DNA of 64,000 nucleotides, from assembly GCF_032854445.1 (NCBI RefSeq), contig NC_088307.1, positions 27,940,547-28,004,546 on the forward strand. Direction: 5' to 3'. The position numbers and the translations under genes are program-made. Below the pieces are notes generated by a model that ran no database searches, was not told where the DNA came from, and saw nothing but the letters and a program-made list of their open reading frames with translations. Every line of letters starts with the position of its first letter. Position 1 is the first letter of the stretch. Shown piece by piece: positions 11,090 through 24,184 of the stretch. This stretch comes from Liolophura sinensis. Taxonomy: Eukaryota > Mollusca > Polyplacophora > Chitonida > Chitonidae.

Positions 11090-13275
11090 CCATTTAAAAT
11101 GTCATAAAAGAAAAAATCGACCCATTCAAATTACAGCAACAATTACTAACAAAGTGTCTATTTACTGAGATGATAACAGAAACATCGGATAATTTATGTC
11201 ATCAGATCTGCAATCCTATTGAATATAGTTATATATGTACTTGCAGGGAATATATTTTCAGCTATATATCAATATTTAATTTACATATCCAATGATTAAG
11301 TATGGACTTGTGCAACAGCAGATAATCTATGAAATAATAGATAAAATAAATAATGAAGGTTTACAACAGTTTTTAGGCTATAATGTGTCCCTGAGTGCAA
11401 ATCACAATATGTAGGCCTCTTACTTCCGCCTAATAAAAAGGTAGCTAATATAATTATATATTTAAGGCAAATTATTAAAAACTGCCTAATAAACTGAATG
11501 ACTGAAATATTATTTCTTTGCTTAGAATTAAACTGAAATAGCATTTTAATTTTTTTTAATTACATATAAGGAAATATAATGATATTCACATTATAGACAC
11601 ATACTATCGTTTAACACGTGTGTATTTTAATAATTTTTTGTGGAAAATTCTCTCAGAAAATGATCCAGTGCATAATAAAAACGTAATATTACTCTTTTAT
11701 GTACATGAAAGGGAAATCGTTTTCGACTTTTTATCCAGAAAGGTGTTTCGGCTGGAACCCGTATGAAATTAACAATTTGCGATTTTACACACCTGAGCAA
11801 ACAAAATCCCAGCGCTAAAGCCGTTAGTCTGGGAATTGTTATACGTCGGAAGGTTTTGGAATTTTTCGTGTCATATTATGGTGCGACGCTTGTCAATTGT
11901 CTCTACAAATATAAAGATCGGCTCAGAATAAATCTGATATTTGATGTGAAACAATAATATAAAAAATAAATTTCAACATAGAATAAATTAGTGTAGATAC
12001 CCGTCAACAACATTGTCGTCTTAAATATTCTGTCGAAATTTTCATGAATCCGAGTTGTCAAGTTTTAAGCCTAAATTTTGTGACTCCGTCATAGTCCCAC
12101 CTGCCGATTTTACAAGCAGCTTTAATAACGTTTTGAATATATAACACCTTTTCCCACGCGGTGCTGACTTCACAGCTAGATCAATAGTAAACCCTAACCA
12201 GACCTACAGTATTATTACGTTGTTACCTCATCGTTGTTATTTTTTTATTTCCTTGGATCCGATTTATTAGTTGCAATTTCCTTCTTTATATTCCCTTCCC
12301 TCACAGCCAGCGAGATCTTGTAGTTCAAGCCACCCCAGAGTTGATAAAGCCCTTTTAATCTCAACAAAAGGGCAGTCTTCTTGACTCTGTGATTTGGGCG
12401 TGCGAACGTATGACGGAAACGGCCGAAGAAAAGGAAGAGATAATGAAAGCGACCCCCTCTGGCGGGAGACAATGCAACGATTAGACGCCATGATCTCCAC
12501 TAACACTTCCTTCATAGACAGCCTGTTGTTGTTGACACCTTTCTGAAGCGATGACAGACTGATAAGAGGTCGCCTTAGGGAATTGCAGGCTAATTCTGGA
12601 CTCGCATAAATTGCTTGCGTAAGAGCTCCAGCAACCGTGCAAGTCTTTACACGCAATATTAGCTCGCAAGCCGCCCGTGCATGTAACGAGCCTGTTGTCT
12701 GAAGTATGACTGCAACCATTCCATAAAGGTTAATCATGTCCTTTACGTAGTAACACGAGCGTTAAATCAGGAATTACGTGTCCACTTTCCACCACGAGCT
12801 CGGTTTTAAATGGTACCAATTTCGTACTTCGTAATCCATCCTAGTGGAACATTATTAAACAACGAGTGACCAAACCTCTTATCGGACAGCGTCATAGATA
12901 TCGCCTCTAGCGCTTATCGGTATAGTCATGGCCCCGTGTCTCCTGAACTGAAGACAGACTGAAGTTGTGTTAACAGCAAATAGGCGTTTCTGTGTGTTGT
13001 GATCAGGAAATTTCCACCAGAGATATTTGGGTACACATAATTTCAAACACAGACATTTATTATTTTATTTACTGATTATTTATTTATTTAGTTAGTTAGT
13101 TAGTCAGTTTGTTGCATGTAGTTTTTTGACGCGTTCATTTTTTATCTTTTGGTGAAACGTTTCTCTTAACATTGTTTTTCTAAATAATCCAGTGACTTCT
13201 ACCCGAAATCACTAAAATTGAATGGTTACGCCACATATATCGCCACTTTAATTATTACAACCGTATCATGGCGAT
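11090..13275. other. Unannotated intergenic DNA
   Basis: 11090-12240 is strongly AT-rich without visible features. 12240-12960 is more complex and holds a 156-codon minus-strand open frame (12267-12737) without recognisable domains, overlapped by two other minus-strand frames. I do not call it a gene. Confidence 0.45.
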
Positions 13276-13422
13276 AGTTATTTATTTATTTATTTGATTG
13301 GTGTTTTACGCCGTACTCAAGAATATTTCACGTATACGACGGCGGCCAGCATTATGGTGGGTGTTAACCGGGCAGAGCCCGAGAAAAACCTACGACCATC
13401 TGCAGGTTGCTGTCAGACCTTT
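13276..13422 (-). repeat. SINE family A, 3' part
   Basis: A clean copy of the inverse tail and core: TTTATTTATTTGATTGGTGT, TTTACGCCGTACTCAAGAAT, ACGGCGGCCAGCATTATGG, CCGGGCAGAGCCCGAG, then ACGACCATCTGCAGGTTGCTG. It stops before the tRNA-like head. Confidence 0.9.
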
Positions 13423-13521
13423 TATCATGGCGATAGTTAAAATGTGTACATGTAGTCCGAAATATAAGGTGAGCTTTATGTCACCTGAGCAGCTAACAGC
13501 AAACTGTGTATCCAGCATATA

Positions 13522-13914
13522 TTAAAAATGTTTACTTACAATTTCTCCTTCAAGAAATTCCACAACAATCAATTGTTTTGTCAGTTGTGTTTCGGAGACT
13601 ATATTTTCTAAAGGTTTTTCACAAATGGTTTTCGGCAAATAAGAGAAAGTGATTACATCATGCCTAGTGGTCCGATAAAGCCAGCGTATTATGTTAAATG
13701 CATTTTCTGGGACATCAAAAGTTCTAAACCGAAAACAAGTGAAAATAGTTTTGGGCACAGTTGCCATGGATTCTTCAATTCCCACCATGCCATATCCGAG
13801 AAGTTTGATATTTTAGTTGCTGTCAGGCGTCACCTGACTTTCTCACGGAGTTTTATGATCATGCCATACCACTCGATTCGGGCAAAGTTGTCCGAAATCT
13901 TTCCATTCAAATAG
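13522..13914. other. Overlapping opposed open frames, possible gene remnant
   Basis: An 88-codon minus-strand frame (13788 down to 13522) and an 84-codon plus-strand frame (13660 to 13914) both have fairly protein-like composition. On the minus strand the coding-like stretch ends at ATT|GTAAGT, a consensus splice donor. I recognise no family in either frame. At most one can be real, and it may be a decayed exon or chance. Confidence 0.2.
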
Positions 13915-14099
13915 TTCCGTAATAACTATAACGGTTTAGACAGACGTTTAACACTTCCTCCTCCCATTCTTAATAAAGCCCGTGACGTTTAAGAGCCGTC
14001 TAGGATAACTGTTATTTCTAAGCGTTAGTGTCAGCTTGCTGAGAGACCACTGGTGCCATCTTGTGCGATAATGTTTGAATAGGACGAGTCTTTGTCACA

Positions 14100-14243
14100 A
14101 TGGCGGACGAACTGAGACGTTTGTGGCGAGAGCACTTGACTCGCGTGGGCGCATCACCACCGGTGTCATCTTCGATGTGCGGCCCGCCCTACCTGTCGAT
14201 ACCCGATCCTTATCTTCCGCGAATCTCCGTGAGAAACCCGTAA
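14100..14243 (+). CDS. Possible short first coding exon or small ORF (47 aa), unrecognised
   Basis: ATG at 14100 has an A at -3 and a G at +4 and follows an in-frame TGA at 14076. The frame runs 47 codons to TAA at 14241. It starts MADELRRLWREHLTRVG and continues with a proline- and serine-rich part containing PPYLSIPDPYLP. Codon third positions are GC-rich compared with the AT-rich surroundings. Two GT words near the end (TCC|GTGAGA at about 14228 and CCC|GTAAAG at about 14239) could be splice donors, which would make it the first exon of a longer gene. No downstream partner exon was identified and no homologue is recognised, so chance is the main alternative. Confidence 0.25.
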   Translation: MADELRRLWREHLTRVGASPPVSSSMCGPPYLSIPDPYLPRISVRNP

Positions 14244-14735
14244 AGGATAAAGATGCCCTGAAGATTTCGTTTACGTCGACGTTTTCAAGTTTCCAAGGAT
14301 GTCACCAAATAATCTTGTTTCACAGGCTGTTGCCAAAATGCAACTCGTACACATCGTTAATATCACCAACAAGTAAAAGAGATACTTAATGGAGGACGTT
14401 AATCCCATTATTTGTCAAGACACGGCTAAGCTGCTAATGAAAGCAAAGTAGATTCAAAGCAAAAAAATTTTACATTTGTCGATATTTCAGCCGAAAAAAT
14501 TGGGTGCTCACAAAAACACTTGCGTTGTATGAACACAAACCTCTGCACTTTCCAACGAAAGTCTTAAGTCATATTTGTGTTGAATTAAGGCAAGGTCTTT
14601 TCTGTATTTCATTATTTTGTAACAGAAACTTTTGTACTTGTGCACATTTATATACACGTTTGTGTTGGGGTAACACATTTTTGTACTGAATGAAATAATA
14701 CAGTTTGTTTGTGTTAAATTTCAAAACTAGTGTTT

Positions 14736-14883
<148 letters not shown>

Positions 14884-14899
14884 ATCATATCGGCTCACT

Positions 14900-17800
14900 T
14901 TTGTATTTAGAATCCTGTGTGGAAAAGTCCCCTCTGCTCCGCATGTGTGAAATTAACCCTCATGTGCTCAAACCATAACACTCTGCAACAAAACCAGTTC
15001 TTAATTTGTGTAAATATATGTATTGTAGTGAGATTTTATGTTCTCTCTTAACATATTACGGTTATGTGAACGGCTGTAAAAAGTCCCAACCGCTCAGTAA
15101 GCATGTAACCAGCACAACCAAACTAGCAAAAGCTGGATACTGTTGTGCAAACTCATTGACCCATCGATTGCCGAATAAGAACGACATTTGACGGCCCTTT
15201 ATAGCCGTCGATGAATATGCTGTATGCTTAATAAATAAAAACGTCTTGATTTCTGAGCTTTGGCTGTATTTATATAGGCCTACATGTTCGAATTAAAAGT
15301 CAAGCTAATGAATAATGGTTTCTTTACATAATTTGATAAATGCTTTCATACACATATTCCTGGTGACGTTCTTAATTTAAATCATGCAACCTGGAATATT
15401 GGGTAGGTGTCGAGGTGTGTGTGGGGGGTGGGGGCGGGGAGAGAGAGCTATGCCCAGTAGACTCATTTTGTGTATAGCCTCGACAAACCAATATGGTGAC
15501 AAAGCTAACGAAAATAAACAAACAACAGATAAAGGAACAGACACGGTGTATTTTTTGTCTTTAGTTGACCTCATGGCAGCTTTGATAATCAGTCCCACAT
15601 TAGTACATATAGATACCTGCTCCTATTCCAGTTAGCGCGCATAGGCCAACTCGCTTTTTACAGAGGCACTTTACTAAAGCTGAATATTTAGTGGGCCAAA
15701 GGCTAGAGACGACTCGAGGCGATCTTTGGGCCATTAAAATCTAAGCCGGGCAGGATTAGCTTAGCCTTGGACGTTCTATTCACTATTACCTTCTGCCTTT
15801 CTTGCTCCACCGGGGCAGTTTATTATAGATTTGTCTTATGAGCTTGTATTGCCGACAATTAAGGAAGATATATTGGCCCCGGACCCCCCCAAGGGAGCGA
15901 TCCGGTGGCCCTGGGCACGGCAAGAGCATATGGTCTCCAGTTTGGGGAGTGCATAATCTTGACAGACGACAGAAATTCGCGTTAATGGCCAGATTAAAAC
16001 GTGTGCACTTTCTCGTGGCCATGCTTTCATCCGTAAAAATCACCTGAGCAGGGACTTCCGTTCCCCCCGAGAACGGCCTGATCGCTTTTAAAACAATGAC
16101 CGACGATGTCGAAACTGATTGAAGCCTGTGCACGAAAGGTGAAAACGAACGTCCAACGCCTTTGATTGGTGCACGTGCCCCTTGATTCATGCAGGTATTG
16201 TGTCTATGCCAATTCCAAACCTTTATCTCCATTCTGTATCGCTAATTACGGTACGTCGCAGTATGCCACACACGTGGAGAGGCCGGTGCTACACAAGGTA
16301 ACATTTCACATTGCTGAAACAGGGCTCTATGTCGATAAACTTCCAGTATTTATCACCAAAGGAAAATTAAGCAGGTACCCTGCGCAGAATCTGCATTTCC
16401 TGAATAGATGATGAGAGAAAAAAACTCATACAGTGGTCACATTTCTGATTTTAATCCGAGTCTTTCGGCAGATTTACTGGTAACAATGGCAAATGGATTC
16501 AAAATCGTTTCCTAAAGTCCATATATCTCCATTTTGACATTTTACCTTTAGCTAAATCGCCGACTTGATTTCCGGAAAGCTGGACATGATAAAAACGAAA
16601 AGTGGATTATAACAGGCTGGCGATGGAAAGATAAAGAAATCTACCTGTCAGCTCAAAGGGAAAAGACGTCTGTGATTGTGTTGCCCTAAGCAATGGCATT
16701 GTCTAAGATATTCACCCAGCGTCTTAATGTTCCAGAATCGATGTAAATTACCACCGCATTAGACTGGTGCCTTTGGGTGTAAACAAAACCTGAACCTGAA
16801 TGATATTCTTGTTAAGAGCCTATCGGAAGTATTCATTTCCGATATTCATGAATAAATTAGCCCTCTTTGGAGACCAGGCTGATATTTATCGACAGGGACT
16901 GTATGGAGAAATCTCGCGTGGCTTTACTCGGGACCAGTCAGGCTTGTAATTTCTCCGACAGGTCGGTGTTAAGAATGCAACATTGCATCAACAGCAGGCG
17001 TTAATTATAAAGCTACGCCGAAGCGCCGCAAGAATACCTTTAAAGTTAGAGCGTTTTCACTGGCCTTTGTCTCGGAATTTCTTACGGTCGCTGCTATTAT
17101 GTCTTAGACGGAAACAAAGGTAGTACATGGTCTAATCAATAAACACCTGCGCAGAAACGTCAGAATCAGCGGTGAACTGCCATCCGGTCGGACGCCTGCT
17201 TCCGGCTCCATGACAAGTTAAGTTTTTAGATGTGACCGCTCACTTATTATATAAAATCTACATCAATGTAGCTCGGGAGGATATGAGCGAGCTAAAGACG
17301 ATGTTTGTGTATGCTTCGCCACTTCCAAACGCACAGGTAAAATCCGTTTTTCGATAATTGCTTAGTTTCGGGTTTTAATTACAGCTCGTTATGAGAAACC
17401 ACCATGATGGAAACTGCCAACTACAATAGGGAGATTTCCACCGCTTCATTGTTGTGCAAAAGATAAACGGCGCGAGCGTTGGTCGACCCGAGCTTGCTGG
17501 CGCGAACAGATAACGAAAATCTATCTGGGAAACTGTAAAAAGGAAATATTAATCTTCACTTTGAGCGACAGGCCTTGTGAGTTTACATTGGTGTTCAGGT
17601 AAAAATGACGGTGTAATCACCTATTTAACAAGCGCCAAGAGTCAACAACAGAAAAACTTAACTCTACTTTATTGCACCGCGGATTTCAGCCCGGAATCCC
17701 GCAACATTGTCAATTATCCTACCTGCTCAGAGAAAGATACAAAACCAAAGGGGATCAATAGTTTAATTTACGCCGATTTACCGCTCATCTGTGATTTCAA

Positions 17801-18740
17801 ACGAGTATTGCTTAATTTATCCCACTTTTATTACCTGAAATTAAGTATTTTTTCTTGACATTCGATAGAATACGAATTAACACCACAAAGACCAAATTAA
17901 GACGATGATTGAAATAAAATTGAAAAAAGACATCATTGATTTTTTCCCATCAGTTAAAGGATTACTTTCTATCAAGTCAAGTCTGAGTCTCTGGTTGAAT
18001 TGTCTGTTTCATCAAACAGACTTTGTGCCGTTCAGCAGGGGTTCAGCATAATTACCCTGAACAGTGAGTGAAAAAGTAAGCAATTTATGAATAAGAAATA
18101 GCAATGACATCATCAAGACATGGGCGTCCTTTTTCACTGTGACCAGTAGAATACATGTAACACCCAGCATTATTTAAATTTATTTTTACCTCATTTACAC
18201 TCTTAAAATGTAAATGTTAAAATCTTAACATTTCCTCGGTGTTAAAATGATATAACATATTAACTGATGTAAAATGGTTTGTTGCGTGGTTTTGTTTTGC
18301 AGCTCTCGGTTAGCAGATTGCCTGTAGATTGCCTCCTCTTCCATCAGTTGTCATATATGATAATATTGAAATTTTATACACCTAAACCTTTAATGGTTCT
18401 ATGTGGCACCTTTATTTCTGAGAGTGTTCATAAATATCACGTTAGATCTAAATATGAATATCATATATACCAGGAGAAGACCGGTTCCTCGTTTTCTTCC
18501 ACCCGTTAGCCTCACTATACGAGTGCAACATTCTTAATTCGCCGATCAGATAAATCAATAAAAATATAAATAAAGAGGTAAACAGATGGCTTAACAACCT
18601 TTACAGAATATTCCTTCCTTTTTGTATTGTGGTGTCGATCCCACTGGAAAATAAAAATATTCAGCACGTCTGCCCTTGGCACGTGGATATCGTAAACAAG
18701 GTAAAGAATATATACGAAGGGGTAACCTTTGTGACAGGTA
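14900..18740. other. Unannotated intergenic DNA; 16400-17560 complex sequence
   Basis: No gene is recognised. 15384-16400 has overlapping open frames on both strands without domains. 16400-17560 is non-repetitive and of mixed composition with several ATTA/TAAT words, so it could include regulatory DNA. 17880-18740 is AT-rich. Confidence 0.4.
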
Positions 18741-18744
18741 GCAA

Positions 18745-19165
18745 AATAATCTAGAGAGATTCTTTTAAGTTGCGATTGTACATGGCACGACAGGTTGCCT
18801 CATTCCAGATATGGTGACATTTAGCCCAAACCACCGTTACTGAATTGTCACCAACATGGGTGAGCATACATCTACAACTTGTTGACCATGCATGGGAAGT
18901 CAATATTCTCCAGTTTTCATGCATGTCTGGTCTTGGGGAATGTAAACCAGTGAAGACGCTCTTGTGGCTGTTTGGCAGTCTGTAACTTTCGTTGAAGTCC
19001 TTGTTTTCCACTAATACGGTGATTGCCTGGGGTTTGACGTCGTGCTTAGCACCACTTGTTTTAAAGTTATTTGCCAAAGGCCGCTAGTTTAGATCAGACA
19101 TATCGGTCTGCCATCCTGAGCGTGGCATTATAAACAAATAATCAAACAAATAAATAAGTGAATAA
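18745..19165 (+). repeat. Probable retroposon fragment with SINE-like tail
   Basis: The 3' end GAGCGTGGCATTATAAACAA, then ATAATCAAACAAATAAATAA, resembles the tail of SINE family B. The upstream 300 bp ends without a break in this tail and holds a minus-strand open frame without domains. The 5' boundary is a guess. Confidence 0.4.
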
Positions 19166-19436
19166 AACATACCTGGCCGTGTACCATTACAAATGTACAT
19201 GCACGCACAGCTGATTTCCACGTTTACGCAAAATGTCAGACTGGGCGTATTCAAATTCAAATAAACCATGGAGCCCTGTTTTTATGTGAACAGTAATAAT
19301 AAAACTAACGATTGACTCACGCGCTTGAAGAAATGGGACAATGACAGAACCTTTAAATGTCACAACACAGACTATAATTTAATTAACATAGGTACATATG
19401 CTTAACGCATGCAACGATGTATATTCTTTCATGTAT

Positions 19437-19630
19437 AGGCCTAACGTGGGAAGGTCTTCCAACAACCTGCGGTTGGTCGTGGGTTTCCCCCGGGCTGTGC
19501 CCGATTTACACCCACCATAATATTGGCCGCCGTCGTATAATTGAAATATCCTTGAGTACGGCGTAAACCACCAGTCAAATAAATAAACAAATAAATAAAT
19601 AAACAAATAAATAAAAAAAATAAATAAATA
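19437..19630 (+). repeat. SINE family A, 3' part with long A-rich tail
   Basis: The core CGTGGGAAGGTCTTCCAACA, then CCTGCGGTTGGTCGTGGGTT, then CCCCCGGGCTGTGCCCGAT, leads to CGTCGTATAATTGAAATATC, then CTTGAGTACGGCGTAAACCA. The tail has about ten AAAT or AAAC units. It is the longest intact family A 3' end in the window. Confidence 0.92.
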
Positions 19631-19639
19631 TTGGCCTAA

Positions 19640-20959
19640 TTAATCTCTTGAAGAACAATTGTTAAAATGCCAACATTTGCTAAGTGTTCAAATAACAGAA
19701 CATGTCAAATATAAGCACCAACTTTTCAAAATGCTATGAATGAAAATTAAACTGTTAAATTTCTAACAAGTTAAACAACGTTAACCTAACATTACGTATG
19801 CCTCATCTGCTCTACTATAACCTCTACTATAACCACAGGATGTTGGAAGAGTAGGTGTTTGTCCCGTTTACAATTGTGAACTGTGAATGCACCACAGTTA
19901 AGTTTTCATTTCATGATACTGATTAAAAATGAATTTCACTTGAGGCCCTGTTTGCATGGATTCATCTGGATTTTTAGCGAATGGAATTGAGATTTCGAGT
20001 TTAAATTGTGTCCCTCAGTTGAATCCTTGCACTTTAGAAGTCATCTAAGTGCTGTTCAATATAAACTCGGCCCGCCACACATGTTACGTGCATGGAACAA
20101 GCAGTCTTTAGTGAAGCGTCACAAATAGACATATACATTTGAATTTCAACAGCAAAGCATCGATCAAGCTTGCCTTTAAACTTCATTTATGATCAAAATT
20201 GCCAAATGTATCTCGCTTTTGTCGACGCGTGTTGCTACAAACTGGCCCGGAGATGGAATTTGTAAACGACGAGCAAACTTCGATTTTTCCCTCTCTCTCT
20301 GCGTCTTCGCAAAGGGGTGAAAAGATCAAAGATGGTGTTGTCGAGTTGAAAGAGGGTGTTTATTATTGTAGCTATAACGCGCTGTTACCCGGGACTAAAA
20401 CCTGCGGTATTTCTCACAATGAGACTCAACACGGCTGTTAATTTGAACTCAGAAAGACTGAGGCATTTATCCACCATTGATTTGCCACGAACATATATCC
20501 GTATCGACCTGTTAGGCTGCGACATTTTGACTGGTCGACTACAATATAAACCCGACGGATCACAATTTAAATGGCTGCTCATCTGTGATAAGTCCACTAT
20601 CAGACCTCCAACAACAAAGAGTTCAGCCTGCTCGGTTTTCTGCAGTTTTCATAAGGTCTCTGTTAATGTAAGACCAGAAGCAACATTAAAATGCTTCATA
20701 TCCAGTGTCCCTATGAATGGAGATTGACCATAAAACAGAAAAATATCGTCACAATTATTCGATCCGTTCACATTCGTTTTAATATCTTCCTGTCTTGAAA
20801 ATGGCTTCCCAGGGCGTGTACCAAAATTGAACGATTAAATCTTGAATTCAAATATTAGCTGTCATTTGGTTAAGAATGTAATAGCCTGGATTTACGACTC
20901 ACTCGCAGATAATTTGTGTTAATTTGCATATATGTACTGGAATGGTGTTTGTGGTGTAC
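19640..20959. other. Unannotated intergenic DNA
   Basis: Single-copy sequence without an identifiable gene. Open frames at 20199-20441 and 20356-20727 overlap each other and have no recognised domain. An ATTTGCAT octamer (20922-20929), a POU-type site, lies beside the MITE. Confidence 0.45.
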
Positions 20960-21215
20960 TACACTCAAAAAACTAATCTGTTAAATTTAACAGAAACTGT
21001 TGTCTGAATGATGCTAGAATGTATTCTGCCATTGCAACAGATTATAGTGTTAAATATAACAAACATGTTCTATTAAATCAACACTCTATTAGAAAAACAG
21101 AATATTATGATGAATTTGACAGACTATATATTGTGTTATAATAACAGAATACACTCTAGCATCACTCAGACAACAGACTTTTTGTTAAAATTGACAGATT
21201 ATTTTTTTGAGTGTA
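20960..21215. mobile_element. MITE (copy 1), TA-flanked with long terminal inverted repeats
   Basis: The element begins TACACTCAAAAAACTAATC and ends with the near-complement GATTATTTTTTTGAGTGTA. The inverted repeats extend about 65 bp, with GAATGATGCTAGAATGTATT on the left facing ATACACTCTAGCATCACTCA on the right. It is 256 bp long including the TA at each end and has no coding capacity. A TA target and CACT-type ends fit a Tc1/mariner-related non-autonomous element. A second copy lies at 39055-39314. Confidence 0.88.
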
Positions 21216-21219
21216 AAAG

Positions 21220-22735
21220 TGAGTGTTTCAACCGGAGCGTGATACAACTGTGAGCCAGGTTAAGGCATGGCATAAAATGGTCTGAAACAAGAGAGCAATT
21301 TGTGGAAGCAGGGCTTCCAAAATTCAGTAGACAGTTGAATAAATATTTTATAGAGAAATTAAAACTTTAATTTTGCTTTGTTTCGTACCTCCAGTTTCAT
21401 TTTTCAGTGAGTACTAGTGTGTAGACTGATCCTATTTGACCAGTCGCTCAATTAGTATAGACACATACGTATAGTTATCTACATAAATAAATGGATTACT
21501 TAGCAGTCTTTTGACTACATTAGTTGCATATACACGTATAATTGTAGGACCAAATCAGAAGTTTTAATTAAATTAATATACTCCTACATGTAATTTCAAC
21601 ATGAACATTTTCCATTTGCCTAGAAACAAAGTCTAGATCTTCCGCTAAAGAGTATCCCCTCACATGCGTGTAATAAAACGAAAACTATATTTTTATCTAA
21701 ATCTCCAGTACCCTGCAGAGGTTACAGTTACTTATTCTACACATTAAACAAAATATCAAGTTCACACTATCTACACATCTGTTTCACTACTACAGGGAGA
21801 CAGATTGAAAAGGCTGGAGCAGCAGTGGCATTACTACCGCATCTATTATTGCCAAATGTTGACAAGCGTTGATGTAACCTGTGGAAATGCCAGCTTTTCA
21901 ACAGGGCGATATTTGTAACAGCGAGGATAAAGAGCCCTCAAGTGGTCTTGGGCTGGGGGAATGGTGGTGGCTCGAGGGGAGGGGGGTGGGGCCTGGAAGG
22001 ATGGGGCAAACTTATGTAGCTTCCCAAGAACCACTGTCTCTGCTATAGCATTAGCGCTGATAACCGCATAAAGCATACTGAAAATGTTAAACTGTTTTAT
22101 TTACACTCGCAGGTGTATATCTGGTAACACATTGTTCTCCTTTACAAAACACGAGCTCAGGCCAATTCCAACAAGAAAAAAAATCATTTATCTTTTGTTT
22201 ATGTTTTTTTATCAATTCCCTCCTTCCACTGAATGGCAGTGTTTGGTGACATTTTGCTGGCTTTGGATAGGTGCTTATATCTCCGTTGTTTAATCGTGAC
22301 AGTGGCGGCCGCCGTGTGGGCGTCGTCGTTGTTGCACAACACCTTGTGATATTAGCTTTCCAGCACATGTTACACGGCGCTAGCTTGTTCTCCTATTCAA
22401 AAGTGTTTGCATGAATTCTTTTCGTCAATGTACACTCTGAGATGCACAACAGTTTCACAAGCTTAATTTATACTCGGTTAAGTTTCTACGAAGCCACTGT
22501 GGTAATCAATAAGCAGGTAACAGTTTGAGGTTGTGGATCATTTTCACATGGCTCACGCTAATATTAAAGGTTAAGACAGGTATTAGGATTTTTAGCGTGC
22601 GATTAAAATGCTGTTTACGCTGACGCCGTTGTCTGACAAGCAACCCATCCGTCACATAGATCGCGATGGTCCACATAATTAAATATCCATGTACAACAAA
22701 ACTTATTCATTATAAAAGTCCCAGTAACTTTTAAA
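21220..22735. other. Unannotated intergenic DNA
   Basis: AT-rich single-copy DNA. A purine/GC-rich patch at 21950-21995 (GGGGGA, GGAGGGGGGTGGGG) stands out, as does GGCGGCCGCC at about 22305. No gene is recognised. Confidence 0.45.
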
Positions 22736-22890
22736 AACGGGTACTTTGTAAAGCTCATGATAAACTAACCAGTGATAACATGCTGAAAAAAACGGGTACT
22801 TTGTAAAGCTCATGACAAACTAACCGGTGAAAACATGCTGAAAAAACTGGGTACTTAGTAAAGTTCATGTCAAACTAACTAAAAAAAAAC
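22736..22890. repeat. Short tandem duplication, about 58-bp unit, three copies
   Basis: Three copies of AAACGGGTACTTTGTAAAGC, then TCATGATAAACTAACC, then AGTGATAACATGCTGAA. The third is diverged and truncated. Confidence 0.85.
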
Positions 22891-22984
22891 CAATGACAAA
22901 TTCAACAACACGAGCAGCTATAGCTTCTTGTGGAATGTATATACCATGTAAAAGTTAAAGCTCTTACTTAAATGTTCCTATCAC

Positions 22985-23180
22985 TCCCAACTAGGTGACC
23001 ACCTATGTCGCATGTTCGAATCCAGTTCTCGCTGTTTCGGCTGCGGCCGTAAGTCACTAGGTTTGTAAATTACCTGACGAATGTCGGTGGTTAACTGTAC
23101 GTTTCTTCCACTCTTAAAGCTAGATGCTGTCATATAAGTGGAAAATTAAGCGCGGCATTAAATATCCATCAGTCAGTCCA
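22985..23180 (+). repeat. SINE family B, near full length
   Basis: A B box GTTCGAATCC (23014-23023) is followed by AATGTCGGTGGTTAACTGTA, then GTTTCTTCCACTC, then CATATAAGTGGAAAATTAAG, then CGCGGCATTAAATATCCATC. The A box side (CTAGGTGACC) is degraded. Confidence 0.7.
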
Positions 23181-23184
23181 TAAG

Positions 23185-23960
23185 AAAGTAATTACAGTAT
23201 TGCTTGCTATCATGCTTTTGCTATCAAACGGGATTGTTAGTGCTTTGTGATGTCAAAATAGTCCATGCATTCAACATGGATAAGACTGTTCCTTCTTTAA
23301 CGTTCCACTAATCCAAAATACGATTTTCTCTACCAAAACATACGTTTTAAATGTTAATTAAAGTAACAAAATAATGAAAACGGGGTTTTGTATATACTGA
23401 GTAGCATGCGCGAAATCGATTCCTGATGCTCCTGAACAGCAGTTTTTGTCTATTATTAATAATACAAATTAGAATTGTTTCCAAAGGGTGTGAAAGGAGA
23501 AGATATGTCATAGATAAGTTCCCTTTTCTACATCAGTTTATTTATATATTTATTTGCATTCAAGACTATCTCATTTATATTACATTTGTCAAGTATATGG
23601 GCGGAGATCTATAGCCCACAGGAACGCACACGTGACAAAATGTATTCTAAAGCCACCCTGAAACAGCCTGTTATGGATTCGAACACATATCTCATTGATT
23701 GAATGTCTGTGGTTTTAAGCAAGATCAATATCTTAGATTACTCATAAAAACCATCTTTCCCCCAGAATGTCCCCTCAACCATACATATACACTTGGTCTT
23801 AATTATAACCGTTTATTCCTGTTATTTTTGACTTACTTTATACCGAAACTTAAACCTCTATACATGAAAAGTTATGCTGATATTTTGTCGGTTAAGCAGG
23901 CACCTTCTTGTAAGTTCTTTACTGTCTGGCTCACATTAAGAAAATATTGTCACCCCTTTC
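23185..23960. other. Unannotated AT-rich DNA
   Basis: Nothing is recognised beyond chance open frames (23426, 23699). Confidence 0.5.
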
Positions 23961-23962
23961 AG

Positions 23963-24094
23963 TGTTTTAGAGTAAAACACTTTTTGTTTTAAAGTAAAAC
24001 ATTTTCTGTTTTAAAGTAAAACACATTCTGTTTTAAAGTAAAACACATTCTGTTTTAAAGTAAAACACATTCTGTTTTAAAGTAATACACTAAA
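23963..24094. repeat. Minisatellite, 22-bp unit, six copies
   Basis: Units of TGTTTTAAAGTAAAACACAT followed by TC. The unit contains near-palindromic GTTTTAAAGTAAAAC, so it can fold back on itself. The flank to about 24175 keeps related words (AAGTGTTGAC, AAACACTTTTTA). Confidence 0.92.
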
Positions 24095-24184
24095 TGTTTA
24101 TAAGCTTGACACTTTTGTGTTTTCAAAGTGTTGACAAAAAATGTTAATAAAAGTGTCTTGTTTTCAAACACTTTTTATTTACTG

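Noticed and set aside
12267-12737. 156-codon minus-strand open frame as a gene
   Set aside because: There is no domain; two other frames overlap it on the same strand, so chance openness in a complex stretch is likelier.
18751-19077. 108-codon minus-strand frame as a gene
   Set aside because: It lies in a probable retroposon fragment joined to a SINE-like tail and has no domain.
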